Shown here piece after piece: positions 16,338 to 23,479 of a stretch of DNA of 25,962 nucleotides. Every line of letters begins with the position of its first letter. Position 1 is the first letter of the stretch. This stretch comes from Christensenella sp. UBA4651 (GTDB lineage Bacteria > Bacillota > Clostridia > Christensenellales > UBA1242), in the NCBI GenBank assembly GCA_002405615.1, contig DHMD01000041.1, forward strand, positions 1 through 25,962, given 5' to 3'. Position numbers and translations under genes: made by a program. The notes beneath the pieces are model-generated. The model searched no databases. It saw nothing but the letters and a program-made list of their open reading frames with translations, and was not told where the DNA came from.

Positions 16338-16367
16338 TTGTACAAAATATATTATTTATGCTATAAT
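16338..16367 (+). promoter_or_regulatory. Promoter of the RsgI-like membrane protein gene
   Basis: -35 TTGTAC (16338-16343), 18-bp spacer, -10 TATAAT (16362-16367) preceded by TGC. It lies 33 bp before the ATG and is divergent from the Clp-type ATPase promoter 100 bp away. Confidence 0.7.
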
Positions 16368-16399
16368 TATCGCATAAACTAAACGAAAGGAGAAAATTT

Positions 16400-17482
16400 A
16401 TGGCAAAATCAAACAAGCCTGTTAATTTCAAGGCAAAGTACATTACCTTGGGTATTATGGTTGCTGTGCTAATCGCCGTTGTTGTGTTATTCATCGTGCT
16501 AAATAGCCGTGGTCAAGACGCAAAAGCGGTTATGGCTATGGAAACCAACCCAGGTGTGCAGGTTGTGCTAGACGCTAACAATAAGGTTGTTGGCCAAGTT
16601 GCCCTCAATGCTGACGGCGAGAAAATGCTCGCAGTAGTTAGTTTCAAAGGGTTGACCGCAGAAGAAGCCGCTGAATTGTTTGCAAAGACATCAACCGAAA
16701 TGGAAAAGATGAACTCATATGACGGAAGCAAGTTTGCTTCTGGCAAGGCTGACAAAGTTACTATCACTATTTCTGCTGAAAATTCAGCAAACTACGCAAA
16801 TTTGGCAAGCAAAGTAAAGAACACAGTAAACAAATACTTCTCTGAAAACGGTGTTATGGCTGGTGCTGTAACTGAATTGTCAAACGACATTTCTGCCGCT
16901 GTGGAGAAAATGGTTATCGACACAAAAGAAACCGCTCATATGACTACCCAAGAAATCCTTAACTACACAAAGGAATCTTGTGCAGAGTTGGAGAAGATGG
17001 CTATCTCTACCCGTGATAAAGCCAAAGAAACATTCAACACAATTTACAATTCTGTTTTGGCTGCTGCTGATGTAATTATGGATGGCGCGGACAAGGCTTT
17101 CGCTGCTGCTGAGGAAGTTTGGGCTGGCTGGGAGAAAAAATACAACGAGGCTTCTGCCGAAGCTAAAAAAGCAATGCAATCTTTGTATGACGCCGCAAAA
17201 GAAACATTTAATAAAGCAAAAGACACCTACAACCAGGCAAAAGCCGAGTTTAACAAAACAAAAGCAGAGTTCAAGAAGAAACTTGACGCCGCTATCGAAA
17301 AAATCGAAGCAGAAGCAAAGGCTGCTTTTGACAAGTTGAAAGCAGACGCAAAGACTGCCTACGATGCTACCAAAAAATTGGTAGAAACCAATGTTGACAA
17401 GTTCAAAGAATTGTCAAAGGAGCAAAAAGACACTTGGCAAGCAAGTATCAAGGAATTCCAAGACTCTCTACTTAGAAGTTAA
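16400..17482 (+). CDS. Membrane-anchored protein with RsgI-like domain and long charged helical tail
   Basis: 360 aa. A short positive N-terminus, one transmembrane helix (about 15-34), then an extracytoplasmic region. Residues ~43-150 resemble the middle domain of anti-sigma-I factors of the RsgI family (METNPGVQVVLDANNKVVG, LNADGEKML, then alternating helices). Residues ~165-350 are a long Ala/Lys/Glu-rich amphipathic helix series with ~11-residue periodicity (KAKETFN, AAKETFNKAKDTYNQAKAEF), like LEA or apolipoprotein repeats, predicted to be rod-like or surface-associating. The N-terminal cytoplasmic sigma-binding domain of true RsgI is absent: only 14 residues precede the membrane helix. 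The ATG has AAAGGAG upstream. A single-gene unit with a strong terminator. Role unknown; cell-wall or membrane association is likely. Confidence 0.8.
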   Translation: MAKSNKPVNFKAKYITLGIMVAVLIAVVVLFIVLNSRGQDAKAVMAMETNPGVQVVLDANNKVVGQVALNADGEKMLAVVSFKGLTAEEAAELFAKTSTEMEKMNSYDGSKFASGKADKVTITISAENSANYANLASKVKNTVNKYFSENGVMAGAVTELSNDISAAVEKMVIDTKETAHMTTQEILNYTKESCAELEKMAISTRDKAKETFNTIYNSVLAAADVIMDGADKAFAAAEEVWAGWEKKYNEASAEAKKAMQSLYDAAKETFNKAKDTYNQAKAEFNKTKAEFKKKLDAAIEKIEAEAKAAFDKLKADAKTAYDATKKLVETNVDKFKELSKEQKDTWQASIKEFQDSLLRS

Positions 17483-17511
17483 TTTTTACCGATAATTAAT
17501 AAAAATTAAAT

Positions 17512-17536
17512 AAAAAGCACCCTCATGGTGCTTTTT
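17512..17536. terminator. Bidirectional terminator after the RsgI-like gene
   Basis: Perfect 10-bp stem AAAAAGCACC (17512-17521) with GGTGCTTTTT (17527-17536), 5-nt loop, between convergent genes. Confidence 0.9.
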
Positions 17537-17569
17537 CTTCCTTTATCACATTACCTCTCCCGCTTCGTC

Positions 17570-18343
17570 CTACTCAACCGTAACTGCAAACTCAACTTTT
17601 GCTTCGCTCGAAATATCCAACTCGCCCAAATCAAATCCCACAGTAGGGTCGTACGAGGCTTGCTCTACATCATTGACCTTTACACTACCAGCGACAAAAC
17701 TAACCCCAGCAGGCATTTGGTCGCTAAAACGCACCTCAGAATGCTTGATATTACCGTCATTTTTGATAATGTTTGTGTAGTTAATAGTGTCGCCTTGTAC
17801 CGCAGTCTGCTTATCCGCCGTCTTGGTAATAGTAATTTTAGGGTCAACGAGTTGCAGAGTAACTAGGTTTGATTTCTCCGTCAAGTCCGTAACTTCATTG
17901 ACTGAATAGGTAACATCAGAAATAAAGTTAAAGACATCTTGGTTATCAATCTCATCGGCGATTGTAACCGTATATTCAATAGTGCTAGTGCCACCGTTGC
18001 GGTCAATTTGGTCGATTAATTCGAACCCCGTAATGGGGTCGTAATCGTTGTATGTTGTTCCGTCTATCATTAGTGAGTTAGGCTTGAATGTCGCCTTTGT
18101 GTCAATCGTGTCCTTGATACTTATGTCGGTAATGTCATAATCGCTGTTGTTTGTTAGTACCAGCGTAATTTGAATTTCATCGCCCGCCATTGCGTAAGTT
18201 TTGTTGGCAGACTTTACCTTTGTAAAAGAGGTAGTCATATTTTCAGTCGAAGAAACGTTACTGCTTGCCGAGCTCGACTTTACCGTAGTGTCGGGCAGGG
18301 TGTATTTGTATGTTACAGTCGAAGTGTTGTTTATTTTTGCCAT
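17570..18343 (-). CDS. DUF11-repeat protein without export signal, 257 aa
   Basis: Contains two DUF11-type (conserved repeat, B_ant_repeat) beta-sandwich modules at about 40-160 and 165-257. Hallmarks are AGDEIQITLVLTNNSDYDI, KPNSLMIDGTTY...DPITGFEL, then KITITKTADKQTAVQGDTI and AGSVKVNDVEQASYDPTVGF. The N-terminus is MAKINNTSTVTYKYTLPD: no signal peptide, lipobox, membrane anchor or LPXTG motif. DUF11 domains are normally on exported surface proteins, so the export route is unclear. The ATG follows AAGGAG. It converges on the RsgI-like gene. Family call firm at domain level, function unknown. Confidence 0.85.
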   Translation of the reverse strand: MAKINNTSTVTYKYTLPDTTVKSSSASSNVSSTENMTTSFTKVKSANKTYAMAGDEIQITLVLTNNSDYDITDISIKDTIDTKATFKPNSLMIDGTTYNDYDPITGFELIDQIDRNGGTSTIEYTVTIADEIDNQDVFNFISDVTYSVNEVTDLTEKSNLVTLQLVDPKITITKTADKQTAVQGDTINYTNIIKNDGNIKHSEVRFSDQMPAGVSFVAGSVKVNDVEQASYDPTVGFDLGELDISSEAKVEFAVTVE

Positions 18344-18380
18344 TAAATTGCTCCTTGTGAATAAAATTTTCTTTTTTCAT

Positions 18381-18408
18381 AGTATGCTCGTCCCGTAATT
18401 TGTGTTAA
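18381..18408 (-). promoter_or_regulatory. Possible promoter of the DUF11 gene
   Basis: On the minus strand: -35 TTAACA (18403-18408), 16-bp spacer, -10 CATACT (18381-18386), 37 bp before the start codon. A modest match. Confidence 0.4.
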
Positions 18409-18538
18409 AAAAGTGAAATATCTTTGTTAATTTTCCATTTTGTGTTTGTGTTCGATAAAATTTGATTTTTAGTTCGTTTTACAAACCTATTCCAAAGTAA
18501 TGTAATAAAAATATGGAAGAAAATCGTACGCTTTCTTA

Positions 18539-18567
18539 TTGCAAATCTGTGCAATATGTGATATATT
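18539..18567 (+). promoter_or_regulatory. Promoter of the RNase III-like gene
   Basis: -35 TTGCAA (18539-18544), 17-bp spacer, -10 TATATT (18562-18567) preceded by TGA, 35 bp before the ATG. Confidence 0.7.
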
Positions 18568-18602
18568 GTCGGTGTAATAATTGAAATTATTGAGGAGTTT
18601 GT

Positions 18603-19640
18603 ATGAAATTAGCTGAATTAAATAAAATTCAAGAAATTTTAGGCTACAAATTTGATAATCCCGATTTGTTGCAACAGGCGTTTGTTCGCCGCAGTTATTC
18701 CGAGGAGCGTGGCGGTCAAAACAATGAGGTTTTGGAGTTTATTGGCGACAAAGCACTAGATTTTGCAGTAATTCGCATTATGATGAACCGCTTTGGCGAA
18801 ATTGTTGAGAGTAAAAACAATCTAGAACCAAGGCTGCAAAATCCAAAGTATTTTGCGACAGAATACGATGAGGGCAAATTTACCGATATCAAAATGGATT
18901 TGGTCAATCGTGATACGCTCTCTCGCTGTATCAAAAAGTTGGGGTTTGATAGATACCTAGTTATGGGCAAAAGCGACATTCATAACGGCGTGGACAAGCA
19001 AGCGTCCGTTAAGGAAGACCTTTTTGAGGCGATTATCGGTGCGGTTGCTCTCGATTGCGATTACAATATGGATACGATTTGCACAGTTGTTAGTAAATTG
19101 ATTGATTTTGAGTCGTATTTCGACAGTGGCTCTACACAAGAAGGTAAAGTGATACTTGAACTACAAAGATGGGTGGACTCCGTTGGTGCTGGCACTGTGG
19201 AATATTTTACAGAGCAAACAGGGAATGTTTATCGTTGCAGTTTGAAAATTGAAAAAATTCATTTAGAAAGTTGTGGAGTAGGTGCTACCGAACTCCTTGC
19301 ACAAGAGGACGCCGCCCAAACTGCGTGTGAAATTCTAGACGAAAGCAAGGTCTTTGCAGACCAGTACGAGGAGGAGATTGGCGAACCTAACGAGTATGAT
19401 TCCATTCAGCAAATCAACGAGTTAAGGCAAAAAGGAATGATTTATAATGTCAATTACAAATTCAAGGCGGGTGAGAATCCTGACGGCAGTATGTTTTGGC
19501 AATGTATTTTGACTGCCGAAAATATGGCTTATGAATACGGTGGCAAGGGGAGTGGTTCGACCAAAAAAGAGGCACAGCACGCCGCCGCATACCAGTTCCT
19601 TTTGGCTCTTATGAAGTATATGGAAGTGCCAGAAATCTAA
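18603..19640 (+). CDS. Enlarged RNase III-family protein with two dsRNA-binding-like domains
   Basis: RNase III cleaves double-stranded RNA. The catalytic domain (about 1-170) has the signature NNEVLEFIGDKALDF (40-54), with E42, E45 and D49, and SVKEDLFEAIIGA (135-147), with D139 and E142. The main metal ligands known from E. coli RNase III (E38, E41, D45, D114, E117) are therefore present. Two dsRBD-like regions follow: ~178-247 is divergent, while ~266-337 ends in the canonical GKGSGSTKKEAQHAAA. At 345 aa it is far longer than the usual ~230-aa bacterial enzyme with one dsRBD. It has its own promoter and does not sit next to smc/ftsY or era, so it may be a second, specialised RNase III. The ATG follows GAGGAG. 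Confidence 0.85.
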   Translation: MKLAELNKIQEILGYKFDNPDLLQQAFVRRSYSEERGGQNNEVLEFIGDKALDFAVIRIMMNRFGEIVESKNNLEPRLQNPKYFATEYDEGKFTDIKMDLVNRDTLSRCIKKLGFDRYLVMGKSDIHNGVDKQASVKEDLFEAIIGAVALDCDYNMDTICTVVSKLIDFESYFDSGSTQEGKVILELQRWVDSVGAGTVEYFTEQTGNVYRCSLKIEKIHLESCGVGATELLAQEDAAQTACEILDESKVFADQYEEEIGEPNEYDSIQQINELRQKGMIYNVNYKFKAGENPDGSMFWQCILTAENMAYEYGGKGSGSTKKEAQHAAAYQFLLALMKYMEVPEI

Positions 19641-19795
19641 TTTTTGAATAGTCAACGGTTTTATCGCTTTTGTTTTCCCGATTTTACAAAAACAAGGGGG
19701 TATACTACTCCCAATCGCTATCTAACCCGTAAATTTGGGCGGGATACTGACAAAAATCGGCTAAAATCTAAGAATATAGTATTTTTTGAAACCAA

Positions 19796-19829
19796 CAAAA
19801 AAAGAACTCAAAATCATTTTTGAGTTCTT
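19796..19829 (-). terminator. Terminator behind the LRR remnant
   Basis: Perfect 12-bp stem AAGAACTCAAAA (19802-19813) with TTTTGAGTTCTT (19818-19829). On the minus strand it is followed by a run of eight T (19796-19803 on the complement). Probably the original terminator of the lost LRR gene, now ending the PLP-enzyme transcript. Confidence 0.85.
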
Positions 19830-19858
19830 GTTTTCATCGCAGAAATTTCAATTTAACT

Positions 19859-20050
19859 TTATTCCCAAATTGTAGGAGTTCCATCTACATAATGCCAAAA
19901 ATCCCCATCTGTAGCAGGTTGTGATTTTGCGTAATAGTATACAGCGTTCCCGTCTAAAATGCCATTCATTGCCTCAATAGTAATGCCATTCCAATCTTCC
20001 ATAGAACCCAAGTAATACACCTTTAATTCACTTTCTGGGAAGTTGAATAC
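19859..20050 (-). pseudogene. C-terminal remnant of a BspA-type LRR surface protein
   Basis: Reading the minus strand from about 20050 to the TAA at 19859-19861 gives an open stretch whose product (LKVYYLGSMEDWNGITI, then GNAVYYYAKSQPATD and FWHYVDGTPTIWE) is the classic tail of BspA/LRR_5 surface proteins. It resembles the tail of the complete protein at 10257-12185 (YWYSETEP...WRYV). The frame is closed by a TAA about 11 bp further upstream and overlaps the end of the PLP-enzyme gene in another frame. No ribosome site or proper start exists. It is best explained as the leftover of a gene whose upstream part was deleted. Confidence 0.8.
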
Positions 20051-21305
20051 CCTTTTCCTTTAATAAATGCGATAGAGAAATCAAAATGCCGAGTTTGCCA
20101 TACTCGTATGTTAGGCTGCCTTGCATAAATGCGGTAAATGGTGGGGCAATAGGCCCATCGCAACTCAACTCGATTGTCGACCCCGACACAAAGCTCCCGC
20201 TCGCCATAATCTCCTCGTGCGGATACCCAGGCATTTCGCTAGGGATTAGGGTTACATAGTTCTCAATAGCGACACCCTTTTGGATACCTCTGCAAAACTC
20301 AATCAGTTCATCGGCAGAATGTAGGTTGACCGTCTGCACGATGTCCGCCCTCGGTTCGTCATACCTAGGGCTAACATCGTACCCCAGCTTTTCCAGCATA
20401 TAACTAGCGAAAGCCATCGTTTTTAGACTAGCGCAAACCACACTCGGTGCGTGATACACTCCCTTAAAGAACGCCATTAGTTGGTTTAGGTTGCAGCCAA
20501 TGTCCTTGCCAACGCAAGGGGCAGAGAATCGCTCCGAAATGTCCCAAATAAGTTCTTTTTTGCCGACAATGTATCCACCCGTCCTTGCTTGTCCAGCGCC
20601 GAGATTTTTGAGTAGCGACCCAACTAGAATATCCGCCCCAACTTCGGTAGGCTCTTTTTTTTCGACCAAATCACCATAGCAGTTATCCACCATAATAATG
20701 ACCCCAGGGAAACGCTCCTTGATAGCGGTGCAGACACGCTCGATTTTGTCAATACTCAGGCTCAACCTATTACTATACCCTCGTGAACGCTGGATTTCCA
20801 CCAACTTAACACCGCCTTTTGCCAATCGCTCCAAAATCGCTGGAATGTCAAAATCGTCATTTTTGAGTTCAATCTGCTCAAAATTCACCCCGTGCGCTTT
20901 GAGCGAGTTTCTGCTGTCGCCAGTAAGTCCGATTATGCCCTTTAATGAGTCATACGGCTCGCCCGTAATTGATAGGAATGTGTCGCCATATTTTAGCAAC
21001 CCAAAGAATGTAATAGACAATGCGTGCGTACCCGACATAATTTGAGGTCGAACGAGTGCGTCCTCCGCCTTAAAAATATCGCAGTAAACTTGTTCCAACT
21101 TGTTCCTGCCGTTGTCATAATATCCATAACCCGTAGTTTCGCAAAAATCTGTGCAAGTCAGCCTCGCATTGTGGAATGCTTTGAGTACTTTAGCACTATT
21201 ATATAGGCAAATTTCCTCAAATTCATCAAATCTTTTTTGCAAATCAATTTCCGCTTGCCTTGCTAATTTAGCCAATTCGTCAGTAATACCTAATTCGTTA
21301 AACAT
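20028..21305 (-). CDS. PLP enzyme, methionine gamma-lyase / aluminium-resistance family
   Basis: 425 aa, a fold-type I PLP enzyme of the family called methionine gamma-lyase family or aluminium resistance protein (YnbB-like), generally lying near glnA or hflX in Firmicutes. Visible features are TTGYGYYDNGRNKLE (57-71), RPQIMSGTHA (86-95), VDNCYGD (206-212, PLP-pyridine Asp207) and the probable PLP lysine K233 in GSLLKNLGAG, followed by the conserved ARTGGYIVGK. The physiological substrate of the family is not well established. The ATG follows GGGGAG. The stop (TGA) sits directly against the LRR remnant; the last residues (GIQLPRK) may be native or slightly altered by the junction. Confidence 0.9.
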   Translation of the reverse strand: MFNELGITDELAKLARQAEIDLQKRFDEFEEICLYNSAKVLKAFHNARLTCTDFCETTGYGYYDNGRNKLEQVYCDIFKAEDALVRPQIMSGTHALSITFFGLLKYGDTFLSITGEPYDSLKGIIGLTGDSRNSLKAHGVNFEQIELKNDDFDIPAILERLAKGGVKLVEIQRSRGYSNRLSLSIDKIERVCTAIKERFPGVIIMVDNCYGDLVEKKEPTEVGADILVGSLLKNLGAGQARTGGYIVGKKELIWDISERFSAPCVGKDIGCNLNQLMAFFKGVYHAPSVVCASLKTMAFASYMLEKLGYDVSPRYDEPRADIVQTVNLHSADELIEFCRGIQKGVAIENYVTLIPSEMPGYPHEEIMASGSFVSGSTIELSCDGPIAPPFTAFMQGSLTYEYGKLGILISLSHLLKEKGIQLPRK

Positions 21306-21332
21306 AAATAACTCCCCAAAAGTGTTTTTAGC

Positions 21333-21361
21333 ATTATAACATAAATTGTTTACTTTGTAAA
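21333..21361 (-). promoter_or_regulatory. Promoter of the PLP-enzyme gene
   Basis: On the minus strand: -35 TTTACA (21356-21361), 17-bp spacer, -10 TATAAT (21333-21338) preceded by TGT, 28 bp before the start codon. Confidence 0.8.
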
Positions 21362-21483
21362 TTTCAAAATCTCAAATAATTGACAAAGTGAATATTGCTT
21401 TATATTTTTCAAATGACAGCCGCTGCCAATAACTTTGCTGTTTTGCCACCTACACAATTTTATCCCGCTACCCCAAAATGCTG

Positions 21484-21512
21484 TTGACTTATCTAATATT
21501 TAGTGCTATTAT
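21484..21512 (+). promoter_or_regulatory. pnuC promoter
   Basis: -35 TTGACT (21484-21489), 17-bp spacer, -10 TATTAT (21507-21512) preceded by TGC. Transcription would start near 21519, leaving a leader of ~150 nt. The stretch 21362-21483 shows nothing else I can name. Confidence 0.75.
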
Positions 21513-21518
21513 TAATTA

Positions 21519-21672
21519 ATACACACAACGCACAACACAAGATGCGTATGTTTTTTATTCTGTATAAAAATATATATCATATATAATTTTTAGATATACT
21601 GTACATTACGATTACTCCGCAAATGTAGTAGGGGCTTTGTTTAGTTTGCGTTGTGTTACAAAAGGTGATTTT
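21519..21672 (+). promoter_or_regulatory. Long structured leader of pnuC, candidate cis-regulatory RNA
   Basis: About 4 nt after the expected transcript start, ACACAACGCA (21523-21532) is perfectly complementary to TGCGTTGTGT (21647-21656), 7 nt before the AAAGGTGA ribosome site. This would form a closing stem around ~114 nt, as in many riboswitches. Inside, TACATT (21602-21607) pairs with AATGTA (21622-21627). I do not find TPP, FMN or NAD-II riboswitch consensus sequences. Regulation by a pyridine-nucleotide-related ligand would be plausible given the downstream gene, but is inference. Confidence 0.45.
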
Positions 21673-22788
21673 ATGGAAAGAACAACAGAAAAAACCAACT
21701 GGTTCAAAAAATTGTGGAATTATTACTCCACTTATGAAAAAATTTGGCTAATTTCGATATGCTCAATAGGTATCTTATTCGGAATTTTCTTCCCCGAGGA
21801 CGGCAATTCGCCCGCTTGGTTGAGAGTGGTCGAAATTATCGCCATTATCGGAGGCTGTAGTTGCGAACTGCTGCTATCCAAGCAGTCAAAATGGGCGTTT
21901 ATCGTGTCATTTTTCCTTTACGACACGACCCAAACAATCGTGTATTTTGCAAATGGGCTGTATATAAGTGCCTTGTTTGAAATCATTTTCTGGATACCGA
22001 TTTTGTTTATCAGTTTCCACTTTTGGGAGAAGAAATCAGACGCCAAAAATAAACTTTTGACATCGGTAAAAGAGGTTAATTACAAGCGTGATTTGTTGAT
22101 TTTCTTGGGCGTATTGGCTGTGTCGCTCGGTGTCGGCGTGCTGTTTACTCAAATTACAGTTGTTGCCGAGGGGCTGTCAGAGTACTGGTATTTGGACGGC
22201 TTGGCTAATGCTTTTAGCGTGTGCAACGGTTTGTTCCTGCTTATGCGCTTTAAGGAGCAGTGGATTCCTTGGCTCGGCGTCGCAGTAGTAGAGGCGATTT
22301 TGTGGATTCTCAATGGTCAATTTATTATGTTAGTTCTGTCGCTCGGATACATTATGAATAGTATTTACGGCTTCATCAAATGGACAAAATATATCAAAAC
22401 GCACCCAAATTGCAACAACGAAACATTTTTGGGTAAAGAACTCAAATCAGATGAGGACACAAAATCAACTGAAACCTCAGACGAGGAAGCACAAGCCGAA
22501 ATCGCTATCGATGAGCAAAAATCAGATGCTGCCGAAGCCGAAATTTCGGACGCAACAGTTGATGATAAATCAACTGCAAACGATGACGAAATTTCAGCAG
22601 ATGAGAACGAAAACAACTCGATAATCAACGCAGACGAAACAAAAACCGCTTCGCCTGAAACCCAATCAGACACCGCCGAATTGCAGGCAAAAGAGGAGCA
22701 AAATGATGGCGAAAATTCGGATAATAATACCACAGGCGAGGAATTGGCAGAAAATCAAGCGGGAAATTCAAAAAAATCTGAAAAATAG
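21673..22788 (+). CDS. pnuC: PnuC-family vitamin transporter with acidic C-terminal tail
   Basis: PnuC proteins are facilitators that take up nicotinamide riboside (relatives carry thiamine or riboflavin). About seven hydrophobic helices lie between residues 22 and 238. Family features are the WIPW motif (W197, W200) matching the substrate-binding WxxW, followed by VEAILWILNGQF and the final GYIMNSIYGFIKW. Residues ~250-371 form a ~120-residue Asp/Glu/Ser/Thr-rich, probably disordered tail that typical PnuC (~230-250 aa) lacks. The ATG at 21673 was chosen because AAAGGTGA lies 4 nt upstream; the frame begins with a TTG at 21637 inside the leader. The substrate is not certain: nicotinamide riboside is most likely. 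Confidence 0.88.
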   Translation: MERTTEKTNWFKKLWNYYSTYEKIWLISICSIGILFGIFFPEDGNSPAWLRVVEIIAIIGGCSCELLLSKQSKWAFIVSFFLYDTTQTIVYFANGLYISALFEIIFWIPILFISFHFWEKKSDAKNKLLTSVKEVNYKRDLLIFLGVLAVSLGVGVLFTQITVVAEGLSEYWYLDGLANAFSVCNGLFLLMRFKEQWIPWLGVAVVEAILWILNGQFIMLVLSLGYIMNSIYGFIKWTKYIKTHPNCNNETFLGKELKSDEDTKSTETSDEEAQAEIAIDEQKSDAAEAEISDATVDDKSTANDDEISADENENNSIINADETKTASPETQSDTAELQAKEEQNDGENSDNNTTGEELAENQAGNSKKSEK

Positions 22789-22811
22789 CCGCCGCTTTTG
22801 AAAGGTTTTTC

Positions 22812-22840
22812 TTGACAAATTGTAATTAATAAAGTAAAAT
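22812..22840 (+). promoter_or_regulatory. efp promoter
   Basis: -35 TTGACA (22812-22817), 17-bp spacer, -10 TAAAAT (22835-22840), 27 bp before the ATG, no TG extension. It overlaps the region just after the pnuC stop codon. Confidence 0.8.
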
Positions 22841-22866
22841 AAAATATATTTTTAAGGAGAATTTTT

Positions 22867-23409
22867 ATGGAGATTTCAGAAATCAAAAAGGGTATGCACA
22901 TCATTTTGGATGGCGAACTTGTCCAAATCATCGACTTTTTGCATGTAAAGCCAGGCAAGGGTAGCGCTTATATGAAGGCGAAAACAAAGAACGTGAGAAC
23001 TGGTACAGTTTTGGAGAGAAACTACAACACAAACTACAAGATTGAGCCTGCTCAAATCGCTAGAAAGAAAGTTCAATACCTTTACAATGACGGAAACTAC
23101 TATGTCTTTATGGACAACCAAACATACGAGCAGTTGGAAATTCCTGCTGACCGAATCGGCGATGACAAGGACTACTTGATTGACAACTTGGAGGTTGAGG
23201 CAGCATACCTTGGCGATGAGTTGTTGGGCGTAACCATTCCAGAGAAAATCGAGATGACTGTTACAAGTATCAACCATTCTTCTGCAACCTCATCAAACCA
23301 AGAGGCTGTGATGGAAACTGGTTTGATTGTTCGTGTTCCTTTGTTCATTACTGAAGGCGAAAAAATCATCGTTACAACTTCGGACGGAAAGTATTTTTCT
23401 AGGGCATAA
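22867..23409 (+). CDS. efp: Elongation factor P
   Basis: Relieves ribosome stalling at polyproline stretches by binding next to the P-site tRNA. 180 aa, the usual three-domain size (~185). Domain I has HVKPGKGSAYMKAKTKNVRTG, with K31 at the loop tip that is the modification site in other bacteria. Domain III ends with the conserved ETGLIVRVPLFITEGEKI...YFSRA. The normally conserved stretch before ETG (PGLKGDTA...KPAT in most EF-P) reads NHSSATSSNQEAVM here, an unusual divergence. No modification enzyme (EpmA, EarP, YmfI) is nearby, except possibly the SDR gene discussed in the findings. The ATG follows AAGGAG. It has its own promoter and a terminator. Confidence 0.95.
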   Translation: MEISEIKKGMHIILDGELVQIIDFLHVKPGKGSAYMKAKTKNVRTGTVLERNYNTNYKIEPAQIARKKVQYLYNDGNYYVFMDNQTYEQLEIPADRIGDDKDYLIDNLEVEAAYLGDELLGVTIPEKIEMTVTSINHSSATSSNQEAVMETGLIVRVPLFITEGEKIIVTTSDGKYFSRA

Positions 23410-23421
23410 CCGTAAGAAAAG

Positions 23422-23448
23422 GAAAGGCGAATTTAGCCTTTCTTTTTT
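23422..23448 (+). terminator. efp terminator
   Basis: GAAAGGC (23422-23428) pairs with GCCTTTC (23436-23442), 7-nt loop, followed by TTTTTT. It lies 12 bp after the efp stop. Confidence 0.85.
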
Positions 23449-23479
23449 GTAATAAAAATATTTAATTTAAGGAGAGAGT

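Noticed and set aside
12256..18343. A prophage or mobile island around the DUF11, Clp-type and RsgI-like genes
   Set aside because: No integrase, terminase, tail, capsid or transposase gene is visible, and each gene has its own host-like promoter and terminator.
19696..19712. Hairpin GGGGGT/ACTCCC between the RNase III gene and the LRR remnant
   Set aside because: The stem is 6 bp with a wobble, has no T-run on the plus strand, and on the minus strand lies beyond a much better terminator.
21519..21672. A known TPP, FMN or NAD-II riboswitch in the pnuC leader
   Set aside because: I could not find the conserved sequence blocks of these classes; only the closing-stem geometry is similar.
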